In this document: positions 18,056-26,410 of the stretch, in pieces
Numbering within the stretch: the stretch's first letter is position 1
How the letters are laid out: every line of letters starts with the position of its first letter
Assembly: GCA_902623075.1 (NCBI GenBank)
Contig: CACNSD010000002.1
Location: 91,719-155,718 of the forward strand
DNA: 64,000 bases
From: an uncultured Pelagibacteraceae bacterium
Lineage (GTDB): Bacteria; Pseudomonadota; Alphaproteobacteria; Pelagibacterales; Pelagibacteraceae
Reading direction: 5' to 3'
Notes under the pieces: model-generated
What the model was told of the DNA's origin: nothing
Seen by the model: the letters and a program-made list of their open reading frames with translations, nothing else
Database searches by the model: none
Made by a program: the position numbers and the translations under genes

Positions 18056-18140
18056 TGGTGGGCGAAGAGAGAATCGAACTCTCACTTCTTGCGAAACACG
18101 ATTTTGAGTCGTGCGCGTCTACCAGTTCCGCCATTCGCCC
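18056..18140 (-). tRNA. tRNA-Leu (anticodon CAA)
   Basis: The minus strand reads GGGCGAA at the 5' end and TTCGCCC, discriminator A and encoded CCA at the 3' end. The anticodon stem CACGA/TCGTG encloses CTCAAAA, giving CAA, which reads UUG. The 85-base length and long variable arm are typical of class II tRNA-Leu. The T arm contains GTTCGATTC. Confidence 0.95.
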
Positions 18141-18203
18141 TAGTTATTTAATTAAATTATATTTTAAATAGTATAAGAACTAAATTTATATTAAAACCAA
18201 AAA

Positions 18204-18809
18204 ATGTTTCAAACACTTTACAAAAAATGTTTAGAATTAGCTGCACATAAAAGTTCAAATTTTTATTTAGGGCTTGTGTCTTTTATAGAAAGTTCTTTTT
18301 TTCCTATACCTCCAGATGCAATGATAATCCCAATGGTTATTGCTAAAAAAAGGGAATATCTGAAAATATTTTTAATAGCTTCAATATTTTCAGTTCTTGG
18401 AGGAATCTTTGGTTATTTGATAGGTTATTTATTTTTAGATTTAGCAATGTATCTAATCGAATTTTATGGTTATCAAGATAAAGTTGAAAATTTAAAATTA
18501 AGCATGTCTCAAGGTAGTGGATTCCTTGCATGGCTGAGTATTCTTTTTTTAGCTGGCTTTACTCCATTACCCTATAAAGCCTTTACGATTTCAAGTGGTT
18601 TAATTGCTTTTAATCTTCCTATTTTTATAATTGTTAGTTTAATTTCAAGAAGCCTGAGATTTTTTATAGTTGCCTATTTATCCTATAGATTTGGAGAATT
18701 ATTTACAGAGTACATGGAAAAACATGGATCAAAATGGTTCACAATAATTGGAATTATTATAGTTATAATATTTATAATTATTTATTTATTTTTAAAATTT
18801 AATGGTTGA
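18204..18809 (+). CDS. YqaA-family DedA-like membrane protein (VTT domain)
   Basis: The 201-residue integral membrane protein has the DedA/VTT pattern: an early helix-breaking segment with FIESSFFPIPPDAMIIPM, in which Glu and Pro are conserved, and later FLAGFTPLPYKAFTISSG. Further TM segments follow, with a long hydrophobic C-terminal helix. YqaA proteins lack the full DedA extension. DedA relatives act in lipid-carrier or phospholipid translocation and membrane homeostasis; the role of this subgroup is not settled. The end overlaps dsbB by 8 bases. Confidence 0.85.
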   Translation: MFQTLYKKCLELAAHKSSNFYLGLVSFIESSFFPIPPDAMIIPMVIAKKREYLKIFLIASIFSVLGGIFGYLIGYLFLDLAMYLIEFYGYQDKVENLKLSMSQGSGFLAWLSILFLAGFTPLPYKAFTISSGLIAFNLPIFIIVSLISRSLRFFIVAYLSYRFGELFTEYMEKHGSKWFTIIGIIIVIIFIIIYLFLKFNG

Positions 18810-19284
18810 GATTAACAAAACAATTATATTAAAGTTAATTTTTTTAATTAGCATTATTGCCTTATCTTCAGCATTTTTTATTGAATATATTTTAGGTCAT
18901 CAACCTTGTAATTTATGTCTATTAGAAAGAATTCCATATCTACTTGCAATAATAATAATTTTATTAAATTATAAATTTATTCATTTTGAAAAAAATTTCA
19001 TACTTGTACTTACACTGATTTTTTTGGTTGCTACTGGTCTATCTCTATATCATTTGGGTATCGAGCAAGGATTTATTAAGGAGTCATTGGTTTGTGACTT
19101 AAATAATGGATCAAATTTACTCTCTAAGGATGACATTCTTAAGCAATTACAACAAAAAAATGTTAGTTGCCAAGATGTTACATTTAAAATTTTTGGATTA
19201 TCACTTACAAGTTACAATATCTTAATATCTTTAATAATAAGTATTAGTACAACAAAAATTTATTATAATTATGACAAAACTTGA
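18802..19284 (+). CDS. dsbB: Disulfide bond formation protein DsbB
   Basis: The 160-residue four-TM protein has the first redox pair C36/C39 in HQPCNLCLLERIPY and the second periplasmic pair at C98 and C123. DsbB reoxidises DsbA and passes electrons to ubiquinone in the inner membrane. The ATG overlaps the end of the yqaA-like gene and its end overlaps coq7 by 14 bases. Linkage to coq7, a ubiquinone-synthesis gene, fits its quinone partner. No dsbA lies in the window. Confidence 0.93.
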   Translation: MVEINKTIILKLIFLISIIALSSAFFIEYILGHQPCNLCLLERIPYLLAIIIILLNYKFIHFEKNFILVLTLIFLVATGLSLYHLGIEQGFIKESLVCDLNNGSNLLSKDDILKQLQQKNVSCQDVTFKIFGLSLTSYNILISLIISISTTKIYYNYDKT

Positions 19285-19804
19285 TAAAAAAAGAATTGAA
19301 GAATTTATAAGAGTTGACCATGCCGGTGAACGTGGAGCAGTTAAAATATATGAGGGGCAGCTGCTAGCACTAAATACATTTGTGAAAGATGAAGATTTAA
19401 AAAAAAAAATCGAAGATATGAAAGTTCACGAAAAAGAGCATTGTGAATTCTTTGAAAACGAAATTAAAAAAAGAAACATCCAACCGACTAAATTTTTACC
19501 ATTATGGGACTTATTGGGTGTAGGATTAGGATTTGGTACAACATTACTTGGAAAAAAAGCTGCTATGCTATGTACTGCATCTGTTGAAGAAGTCATAGAC
19601 GAGCATTATTTGAGTCAAATTAATCAATTAGATAATAGCGAAAAAGACCTAAAAAAAAAAATTACAAAATTTCGACAAGATGAAATCGATCATAAAGACA
19701 TTGCTTATGATGAAGGTGCCACAAAAAAAGGTCCTTATATACTATTAGATAAAATTATTAAAACAGGGTCAAGAATTGCGATTAATATTTCTGAAAAAAT
19801 TTAA
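19271..19804 (+). CDS. coq7: Demethoxyubiquinone hydroxylase Coq7
   Basis: The 177-residue protein has the di-iron carboxylate motifs of the COQ7/CAT5 family: RVDHAGERGAVKIYEGQL, then EKEH, SVEEVIDEHY and DEIDHKD, providing the expected Glu and His ligands in two EXXH-type pairs. It hydroxylates demethoxyubiquinone in aerobic ubiquinone synthesis at the inner membrane. It overlaps dsbB and, tail to tail, overlaps the HNH gene by 4 bases. This is the Coq7-type hydroxylase found in many Alphaproteobacteria in place of UbiF. Confidence 0.95.
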   Translation: MTKLDKKRIEEFIRVDHAGERGAVKIYEGQLLALNTFVKDEDLKKKIEDMKVHEKEHCEFFENEIKKRNIQPTKFLPLWDLLGVGLGFGTTLLGKKAAMLCTASVEEVIDEHYLSQINQLDNSEKDLKKKITKFRQDEIDHKDIAYDEGATKKGPYILLDKIIKTGSRIAINISEKI

Positions 19805-20370
19805 GCTTCAAGTTCCACATCCCAATACAGATAATCCATCCAACTTTTATGTAAATAATTTGGAGGAAAGTTTTTACCATTTTTATGCAGATCCTCTGTT
19901 GAAGGACGATAAGGGTATTGATTGAGTTTCATTTCTGAATTTTTTAATAATTTACCACCTTTTTTTACATTACATGCAGAGCATGCAGTAACAACATTAT
20001 CCCAATTTGTCTCTCCACCTTTTGACCTTGGTAATAAATGGTCAAAAGTTAATTCCTCATGGCTACCACAATATTGACATGAAAATTTATCTCTTAAGAA
20101 TACATTAAATCTTGTAAAACTTGGTTTTGATTGAGGAACTATATAATCCCTTAATGCTATAACACTAGGCAATTTCATGTTGAAAGAAGGACTTCTTATT
20201 ACTCTATCATAATTGCTAACGATAATAACACGGTCAAGGAAAACAGATTTTACTGTGTCCTGCCAAGACCACAAAGATAAAGGATAATAACTTAGTGGTC
20301 TATAATCTGCATTAAGCACTAATGCAGGACACTTTTCTAATGAAACATTTTGTTCAATAAAATTATTCAT
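19801..20370 (-). CDS. HNH endonuclease family protein
   Basis: The 189-residue protein contains a compact HNH core (about 94-140): CQYCG, then LTFDHLLPRSKGGETNWDN, then CSACNVKKG. The two CxxC pairs bind zinc and the His and Asn residues form the active site. The N-terminus, with ALVLNADYRPLSYYPLSLWS, is typical of a widespread chromosomal HNH family near housekeeping genes in Alphaproteobacteria. Its substrate is unknown. The absence of restriction or phage genes nearby argues against a defence role. Confidence 0.9.
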   Translation of the reverse strand: MNNFIEQNVSLEKCPALVLNADYRPLSYYPLSLWSWQDTVKSVFLDRVIIVSNYDRVIRSPSFNMKLPSVIALRDYIVPQSKPSFTRFNVFLRDKFSCQYCGSHEELTFDHLLPRSKGGETNWDNVVTACSACNVKKGGKLLKNSEMKLNQYPYRPSTEDLHKNGKNFPPNYLHKSWMDYLYWDVELEA

Positions 20371-20418
20371 GATATAAATTTTAACTTACTTAAACAATTT
20401 TATCAATAACTAGAGATA

Positions 20419-21069
20419 TTAAATTATTTTTAAAATAAAATTTAGAGCTGTACTTGATGCTTCAATAGGAATATGATGGTCGCAATTTTTAATTAATAAT
20501 GTTTCAACATTAACATTATTTCTAATTAAAAAATCTTTTGCCTCTAATAAATGTGTAGACGAGACAATTTGATCGGAATCTCCATGTATTAGTAATGTTT
20601 GAGTGTTATTTTTAATTCTACTTTTTAAATCACTTTGATCAATTATCTTTCCAGAAAAACCTACTATACAAGCAAATTTTTCCTCAGAGGTGAGGCCAAC
20701 GTTTAAAGACATCATACATCCTTGACTGAAACCTGATAAACAAATTTGATTATTATATAGTTTGAACTCCTGTTTTACCTCACTAATAAATTTTTTTAAA
20801 ATATCTTCAGCTTTAATTGATTGTTCTAAAATATATTCTGAGTCCTCTTTTGTTAAATCAAACCATTGATAACCTGTAGGATTTATAGAACATGGCTCGT
20901 GACCGTTGGGACAAATAAAGACAGTATTAGGCATGTATCTTTTCCAATTTAAGGAAAGCATACTTATATCTTTTCCATCTCCGCCATAACCATGGAGTAA
21001 AATAATTGCTTTTTTAATTTCAGTACCTTTTTCAGGTCTAATAATTATTGAATCTAGGCAAAATGTCAT
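20419..21069 (-). CDS. Alpha/beta hydrolase, phospholipase/carboxylesterase family
   Basis: The 216-residue cytoplasmic protein has the phospholipase/carboxylesterase (YpfH-like) layout: oxyanion part LLHGYGGDGKD near residue 25, nucleophile serine in SGFSQGCMM, catalytic Asp in HGDSDQIV and catalytic His in CDHHIP. It probably hydrolyses short acyl esters. It has no signal peptide. It is divergent from the HIG1-like gene with a 50-base gap. Confidence 0.88.
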   Translation of the reverse strand: MTFCLDSIIIRPEKGTEIKKAIILLHGYGGDGKDISMLSLNWKRYMPNTVFICPNGHEPCSINPTGYQWFDLTKEDSEYILEQSIKAEDILKKFISEVKQEFKLYNNQICLSGFSQGCMMSLNVGLTSEEKFACIVGFSGKIIDQSDLKSRIKNNTQTLLIHGDSDQIVSSTHLLEAKDFLIRNNVNVETLLIKNCDHHIPIEASSTALNFILKII

Positions 21070-21119
21070 AGTTAATAAATTATGTTTTATATTTAAAAAA
21101 ACAATCTACAATAAAAAAT

Positions 21120-21323
21120 ATGATTTCAGGAGTAATTGTAAAAGTTTTATCAATAGCACTTTTAATTGCTGTTGGTATAGTATTAATTTTAGGTATTGGA
21201 ACTCTTTTCAAGGGTGGGGAAACTAGTAAAAAATATTCAAATAAGTTGATGCAACTAAGAGTTCTTTTGCAATTTATTGCAATTATTGCCTTAGTTGGTT
21301 TTGCTTATTTTTTTAAAAATTAG
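21120..21323 (+). CDS. HIG1-domain (twin transmembrane) small membrane protein
   Basis: This 67-residue protein has two TM segments (about 5-29 and 48-65) joined by a polar loop, GGETSKKYSNKLMQLRVLLQ. The loop and the R-x-L-Q continuation are characteristic of the HIG1 family, small proteins of Alphaproteobacteria and mitochondria that in mitochondria bind respiratory supercomplexes. A role at the bacterial terminal oxidase is an inference. Its end overlaps the convergent tlpA by 4 bases. Confidence 0.8.
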   Translation: MISGVIVKVLSIALLIAVGIVLILGIGTLFKGGETSKKYSNKLMQLRVLLQFIAIIALVGFAYFFKN

Positions 21324-21829
21324 TTATACTTTTTAATCCAGTTAATAAAATTTTTATCCTCAAAATTGATTGAGCCTATTATTCTCGCAAATTCTTGTCC
21401 CTTTTTATTTATTAAAATTGATGTAGGTACTCCTCTTAAAGAAAAAGTTTTTGCTAGAGTTGTAGGTGAGTCAAAATAAGGTTCGAAATTTTTAATATTA
21501 AGATTTATAAAAAATTTATTAACTTTTTCTAGATTTTCTTTACCTATATTAATTGCAAAAATTTTTATTTTATTCAGTTCTGGATTAACTTGGAGATTAT
21601 CCAAAGATGGCATTTCTTCCTTACAGGGTTCACACCAAGTTGCCCAAAAATTTAATATTAATAAGTTTCCTACATATTCATTAATATTAATTTTTTGATC
21701 ATTTTGGTCTAAAAAAATAACATTATCATGTATTTTTGGTTCTTTATGAATTACAATATTTTTAATACCCGGTAGTTCTTCAGCTACAGCATTTGTTATT
21801 AAAAAAATAAATATTATTAAAAATCTCAT
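21320..21829 (-). CDS. TlpA-type thiol:disulfide reductase
   Basis: The 169-residue protein starts with a short N-terminal hydrophobic signal (MRFLIIFIFLITNAVA) and then a thioredoxin-like domain with the active-site motif WATWCEPCKEEMP and cis-Pro region RGVPTSI. Such periplasmic reductases keep cysteines reduced, notably for cytochrome maturation. It is divergent from argH by 24 bases. The tlpA/argH/lptM/lysA order is common in Alphaproteobacteria. Confidence 0.9.
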   Translation of the reverse strand: MRFLIIFIFLITNAVAEELPGIKNIVIHKEPKIHDNVIFLDQNDQKININEYVGNLLILNFWATWCEPCKEEMPSLDNLQVNPELNKIKIFAINIGKENLEKVNKFFINLNIKNFEPYFDSPTTLAKTFSLRGVPTSILINKKGQEFARIIGSINFEDKNFINWIKKYN

Positions 21830-21853
21830 GTTAAATAGGTATAATTAAATATC

Positions 21854-23245
21854 ATGACAAAAAATAAATACAACCAAGCAATCTGGAGCACACGTATAAA
21901 AAAAAATGCATCGAGTTTGTTTCAGAAAGTCGGTAATTCAATAGATATTGATAAAAGACTTTATAAAGAAGACATCCAAGGATCAATTGCTCATGTTGAA
22001 ATGCTTTTTAAACAAAAAATAATTTCATTTAAAATAAAAAATAAAATTGTTTATGGACTTACAAAAATTGGTAAGGAAATTACAAACAATAAATTTGAGT
22101 TTAATAAAAAATACGAAGATATTCATATGAATATCGAAAAAAGACTCTTTCAAATTATAGGTGAAGAAGCTGGCTATATTCACACCGCTAGATCAAGAAA
22201 TGATCAAGTAATTACTGATTTTAAAATCTGGATGAAAAATTCAACTAATGAAATAAATAATAATATTAATAAAGTTATCAAGAGTACAATTAAATTAGCT
22301 GAAAAAAATATCGAAACAATCATGCCTGGATTTACACATCTTAAAAATGCTCAAGCTATCTCTTTTGCACATTATTTGATGTCGTATGTGGAAATGTTTA
22401 ATAGAGACAAAAAAAGATTTTCAAATAATTTGGAGAGTTTAAATGAAAATCCCTTAGGCGTTGCAGCTTTAGCAGGAACATCGTTCAATATAGATAGAAA
22501 TTATACAACCAAAAAACTTGGTTTTAAAACTCCAACAAATAATTCAATCGATACAGTTTCGGATAGGGATTTTGTCCTAGATTTTTTATACGCCTCATCT
22601 GTATGTGCAATGCATATTTCTAGAATTGCTGAAGAGCTAATTATTTGGAATTCTGATGGTTTTAAACTAATCAATTTGTCTGACAAAGTTGTTACTGGAT
22701 CATCTATAATGCCGCAAAAAAAAAATCCTGATCTTCTGGAATACTTACGTGGTAAATCAGGAAGTGTTTATGGAAATTTATTTTCAATGCTTACAATTTT
22801 AAAAGGCTTACCATTATCTTATTTTAAAGATATGCAAGACGATAAAGAGATAGTTTTCAAATCTAATGATAATCTAAACAATTGTTTAAAAATTTTTGAT
22901 GAAATACTAAAAAATTGCACTCCTAATAAGAGTAAAATGTTAGAACTTGCTAATTCTGGATACATTACGGCTACCGACTTAGCAGATTATCTTGTAAAAA
23001 ATCACTCAATGTCTTTTCGAAAAGCCTATCAAAAAACTGTTGCTGTAGTTAATTTTGCTGAAAAAAGAAAAAAGAAATTAAATGAATTAACTTTAGATGA
23101 ATTAAGAAAAATTGAACCTAAACTTAAAGAAGATGTATTAGAAGTATTTAATTTAAGAAGTTCAGTTAATTCAAAAAGATCTTATGGTGGAACTTCTTTT
23201 GATAATATTAAAAAAATGATAATGAAATATAAAAAAGAAAAATGA
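21854..23245 (+). CDS. argH: Argininosuccinate lyase
   Basis: At 463 residues it matches the family length. The signature GSSIMPQKKNPDLLEYLRG contains the catalytic serine loop, and TARSRNDQV and GFTHLKNAQ are the other two conserved regions of the fumarase/aspartase superfamily. It cleaves argininosuccinate to arginine and fumarate. It starts the argH-lptM-lysA run; the stop shares ATGA with the downstream lipoprotein start. Confidence 0.97.
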   Translation: MTKNKYNQAIWSTRIKKNASSLFQKVGNSIDIDKRLYKEDIQGSIAHVEMLFKQKIISFKIKNKIVYGLTKIGKEITNNKFEFNKKYEDIHMNIEKRLFQIIGEEAGYIHTARSRNDQVITDFKIWMKNSTNEINNNINKVIKSTIKLAEKNIETIMPGFTHLKNAQAISFAHYLMSYVEMFNRDKKRFSNNLESLNENPLGVAALAGTSFNIDRNYTTKKLGFKTPTNNSIDTVSDRDFVLDFLYASSVCAMHISRIAEELIIWNSDGFKLINLSDKVVTGSSIMPQKKNPDLLEYLRGKSGSVYGNLFSMLTILKGLPLSYFKDMQDDKEIVFKSNDNLNNCLKIFDEILKNCTPNKSKMLELANSGYITATDLADYLVKNHSMSFRKAYQKTVAVVNFAEKRKKKLNELTLDELRKIEPKLKEDVLEVFNLRSSVNSKRSYGGTSFDNIKKMIMKYKKEK

Positions 23246-23373
23246 TTAAAAAATTTACAATAATTATATTATTATTTTGTGCAGTTATTTCTTGTGGCAA
23301 AAAGGGTGATCCTAAATACGTAGATCCAGATAAAAAAGCAGAAATAAAAGAAGTTTTAATTAACTTAACATAA
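23242..23373 (+). CDS. lptM: LptM-like small lipoprotein (43 aa)
   Basis: The ATG overlaps the argH stop (ATGA) and the TAA overlaps the lysA ATG (TAATG), so this small frame is fully embedded in the operon. It has a lipoprotein signal peptide ending AVISC, then the conserved GKKGDP directly after the lipidated cysteine C18, as in YifL/LptM lipoproteins. In E. coli LptM assists maturation of the LptD/E translocon and its gene lies near dapF, also next to a diaminopimelate-pathway gene. The assignment rests on the CGKKGDP motif and location, because the remaining 20 residues are not diagnostic. Confidence 0.78.
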   Translation: MIKKFTIIILLFCAVISCGKKGDPKYVDPDKKAEIKEVLINLT

Positions 23374-24587
23374 TGAAGTATATAAATAGAAAATTAACGA
23401 TAGAAAAAATTAATCTAGAAAAAATTGCAAATAAATTTGGAACTCCATTTTATTCATATTCCTATTCTAAATTAAAAGAAAATATTAATAATTTTAAAAA
23501 AAGCTTCAAATCCTTTTCACCACTTATCTGCTTTGCAGTCAAATCCAATACAAATGTTAACATAATTAAAGAAATTAAAAAATTTGGGTTAGGTGCTGAT
23601 GTTGTTTCTATAGGAGAACTGATGATGGCATTGAAAGCAGGAGTTAATCCAAGCAAAATAGTATTTTCTGGTGTTGGTAAGACAACAAGTGAAATCAGCT
23701 ATGCTGTTGATAAAAAAATTTTTCTTATTAATGCAGAATCTTTAAGTGAAATAAAAGAAATAAACCGAATAGCAAAATCAAAAAATAAAATAATAAAAAT
23801 TGGTATAAGATTAAACCCTAATACAGATGCAAAAACATTAAGTCAAATATCCACTGGAAAGAAAGAAAATAAATTTGGTGTAAATAAAAATACATTCTAT
23901 GAGATTATAAATTATTGTAAAAATTCAAAAAATATTGATTTAAAATGTCTAAGTGTTCATATTGGCAGTCAAATTTTAGACCATAGACCTTATGAAAAAA
24001 TGCTTAAAACCGTCAGTCAAATTCTCAATAAATCAAATTATGTATTTGAATTTATAGATTTAGGTGGAGGTATGGGCATTACTTACACTGATAAAAATAA
24101 AAAACTTAATTATAAAAAATATAACACAGCCATACTAAAATTTTTAAGAAAACATAAAGTTAAAATTATATTTGAGCCAGGTAGATCAATTATTGGCGAT
24201 ACCGGTACATTAGTATCAAAAGTAATTTATATAAAAGATAGTGGTAGTAAAAAATTTATTATTTTAGATGCAGCAATGAATGATTTAATGAGACCTGCCT
24301 TGTATGGTGCGTTTCATAAAACCCTACCTGTTACAAAATCTAACAAAACTTCAAAAAAACCATATGAATTTGTTGGTCCTATTTGTGAAACCACAGATAA
24401 ATTTGTTACATTAAAAAAGTTTCAAGTATTGAAAGAAAAAGATTTAATAGCAATATGTGATGTAGGAGCTTATGGAATGTCACTTAGCTCAAATTATAAT
24501 TTAAGACCTAAGCCAGTAGAATTATTAATAAAAGGATCAAAAATTAAAGTAATAAGAAAAAGACAAAAGCATAAAGATATAATTTAG
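23373..24587 (+). CDS. lysA: Diaminopimelate decarboxylase
   Basis: The 404-residue PLP enzyme shows the Schiff-base lysine in CFAVKSNTN (about residue 57), the HIGSQI motif, the glycine-rich GGGMGI phosphate loop, EPGRSI and the C-terminal CDVGAYGMSLSSNYNLRP. It makes lysine from meso-diaminopimelate. Its ATG overlaps the stop of the LptM-like gene. Confidence 0.96.
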   Translation: MKYINRKLTIEKINLEKIANKFGTPFYSYSYSKLKENINNFKKSFKSFSPLICFAVKSNTNVNIIKEIKKFGLGADVVSIGELMMALKAGVNPSKIVFSGVGKTTSEISYAVDKKIFLINAESLSEIKEINRIAKSKNKIIKIGIRLNPNTDAKTLSQISTGKKENKFGVNKNTFYEIINYCKNSKNIDLKCLSVHIGSQILDHRPYEKMLKTVSQILNKSNYVFEFIDLGGGMGITYTDKNKKLNYKKYNTAILKFLRKHKVKIIFEPGRSIIGDTGTLVSKVIYIKDSGSKKFIILDAAMNDLMRPALYGAFHKTLPVTKSNKTSKKPYEFVGPICETTDKFVTLKKFQVLKEKDLIAICDVGAYGMSLSSNYNLRPKPVELLIKGSKIKVIRKRQKHKDII

Positions 24588-24590
24588 CTT

Positions 24591-25301
24591 TTGACAAAAA
24601 TGATAAGAAACTTTTTATTTTCAATATTATTTTTCACTGGAATTATTTTTATTTCAATAATTTTTTTACCATCATTTTTTTTGCCTAATAAGGTTGTTTT
24701 GATGGGAGGTAAATTAATGGGCTATTGGGCAAGTTTTTGTTTAAAGTTTGTTCTTTCAGTTAAAATTTTAATCAAAGGAAGGGAAAATATTATTAATGAT
24801 GAAAAATTTTTTATAGCAGCATCTCATCAATCAATGTTTGAAACTTTTTATTTACAAACAATATTCAACTCACCTGTATTTATTCTAAAAAAAGAATTAT
24901 TATTAATTCCAATATTTGGTTGGTACTTAAAAAAAATAGGATCAATTTCAATTAAAAGAAATAAAGTTACAAAAGATAACTTGGGTTTTTTTGATGATAT
25001 TTCAAAAATGATGGTTACTTCTAACAGACCTTTAATTATTTTTCCTCAAGGAACTAGAGTTCTTCCAAATGAAAGACCACCTTTCAAAAAAGGTGCTTCG
25101 AGAATTTATGAACAGCTAAACGTTGCTTGTCAGCCAGTTGCAATTAACTCAGGATATGTGTGGCCTAAAAAGGGTGGAAAGAAGTCAAATAAAACGATTA
25201 TAATTTCTATTCTAAAACCAATTCCTTCTGGGTTAACAAAAGAAAATTTTATTCAAATACTTGAAAAAAATATTTATTCAGAGTTAGACTTAATTAATTA
25301 A
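24591..25301 (+). CDS. plsC: 1-acyl-sn-glycerol-3-phosphate acyltransferase
   Basis: The roughly 236-residue membrane-anchored protein has two N-terminal hydrophobic segments and the acyltransferase motifs HQSMFE (HX4E, where many homologues have HX4D) and FPQGTRV (usually FPEGTR). It acylates lysophosphatidic acid to phosphatidic acid at the inner membrane. The start may be the TTG at 24591 or the ATG at 24600; the ATG is nine bases further and equally plausible. It follows lysA by 3 bases and overlaps dnaN tail to tail by 4 bases. The acidic-residue variants are also seen in other bacterial PlsC proteins, so activity is likely. Confidence 0.9.
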   Translation: MTKMIRNFLFSILFFTGIIFISIIFLPSFFLPNKVVLMGGKLMGYWASFCLKFVLSVKILIKGRENIINDEKFFIAASHQSMFETFYLQTIFNSPVFILKKELLLIPIFGWYLKKIGSISIKRNKVTKDNLGFFDDISKMMVTSNRPLIIFPQGTRVLPNERPPFKKGASRIYEQLNVACQPVAINSGYVWPKKGGKKSNKTIIISILKPIPSGLTKENFIQILEKNIYSELDLIN

Positions 25302-26410
25302 CCCTTCATCGGCATAACAACAAAAATACTATCAAAATCACTTGGATCTTTTATTAATGCGGGTGAACCGGTGTCATTAAAAAATATTTCTACTTTATCT
25401 CCATCTAATTGTGAAGCAACATCTATCAAATATCTAGAGTTAAAGCTGATTTCTAAATCATGATCAAACTTAACATTTAAATTTTCCTTACCATCACCAC
25501 TATTAGTATTATTTACTGACAAATCTAGAGTATCTTTAGATAAATTAAATTTCACACCATCTTTTTTATCTAATGATACAGATGCTACTCTATCAACAGA
25601 ATTTAAAAATAATTTTAAATCTATTTCTAATTTTTTTTGATTATTTTTTGGAATAACTTGGATATAATTAGGAAACTTTCCATCTATAAGTTTTGAAATT
25701 AAAATACTATTATTTAATTCAAATTTTATTTTTGATTTCACATTTGAAATTTTTACGTCCCCATCATAACTGTCTAACAAAGAACAAAGTTGGAAAATTG
25801 TTTTTTTTGGTAAAATTATTGGATCAAAATCTATTTTATCCTCTAGTCTAATTTTTGAAATAGACATCCTGTGGCTATCAGTTGCAACCGCTGTCAAATA
25901 ATTTTTATCCTCAACTTCTGTTTGATGAAAATAAATTCCACTTAGATAATGTCTAGTTTCATCATTAGAAACCGAAAATTTACATTTATTTAATAATTTC
26001 AAAAGTTGTTTTGATTTAATTATAAATTCATTTTGATTAAAATTTTCATCTGTTAATGGAAACTCTGTAGCACTTATACAATTCAAATTAAATTTAGACT
26101 TTTCGGACTCTACTTGTAATTTGCTTATATCACTTAATGATAAATTAATTTTTTTATCTGAATTAAATTTTCTAATAATATCATACATTATTGATGAGGT
26201 TGTAGTTGTTGTACCCTCCTCTAAAATTTCAACATTATTTATTTGATGTATAAATATTAAATCTAGATCGGTAGCAGTAATGGTCAGTTTTGAATTACTT
26301 GCATCTAGTAAAATATTTGAAAGTATTCGTAGTGTACTTCTTTTCTCTATAACTCCCTGACAATAATTTAATGCTTGCTGAAGATCCTGTTGATTAACGT
26401 TAAATTTCAT
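25298..26410 (-). CDS. dnaN: DNA polymerase III beta subunit (sliding clamp)
   Basis: The 370-residue length and content fit the beta clamp of three tandem domains: N-terminal MKFNVNQQDLQQALNYC, ITATDLDL near residue 55 and the C-terminal VVMPMKG, close to the canonical MPMRL end. It tethers DNA polymerase III to DNA. Its ATG at 26410 lies within the last codons of dnaA, so the two are translationally coupled. Placement beside dnaA is the common bacterial arrangement. Confidence 0.97.
   Translation of the reverse strand: MKFNVNQQDLQQALNYCQGVIEKRSTLRILSNILLDASNSKLTITATDLDLIFIHQINNVEILEEGTTTTTSSIMYDIIRKFNSDKKINLSLSDISKLQVESEKSKFNLNCISATEFPLTDENFNQNEFIIKSKQLLKLLNKCKFSVSNDETRHYLSGIYFHQTEVEDKNYLTAVATDSHRMSISKIRLEDKIDFDPIILPKKTIFQLCSLLDSYDGDVKISNVKSKIKFELNNSILISKLIDGKFPNYIQVIPKNNQKKLEIDLKLFLNSVDRVASVSLDKKDGVKFNLSKDTLDLSVNNTNSGDGKENLNVKFDHDLEISFNSRYLIDVASQLDGDKVEIFFNDTGSPALIKDPSDFDSIFVVMPMKG

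Noticed and set aside
19801..20370. HNH protein as a restriction or defence enzyme
   Set aside because: No methylase, helicase or defence gene nearby; this HNH family is a common chromosomal gene of unknown role.
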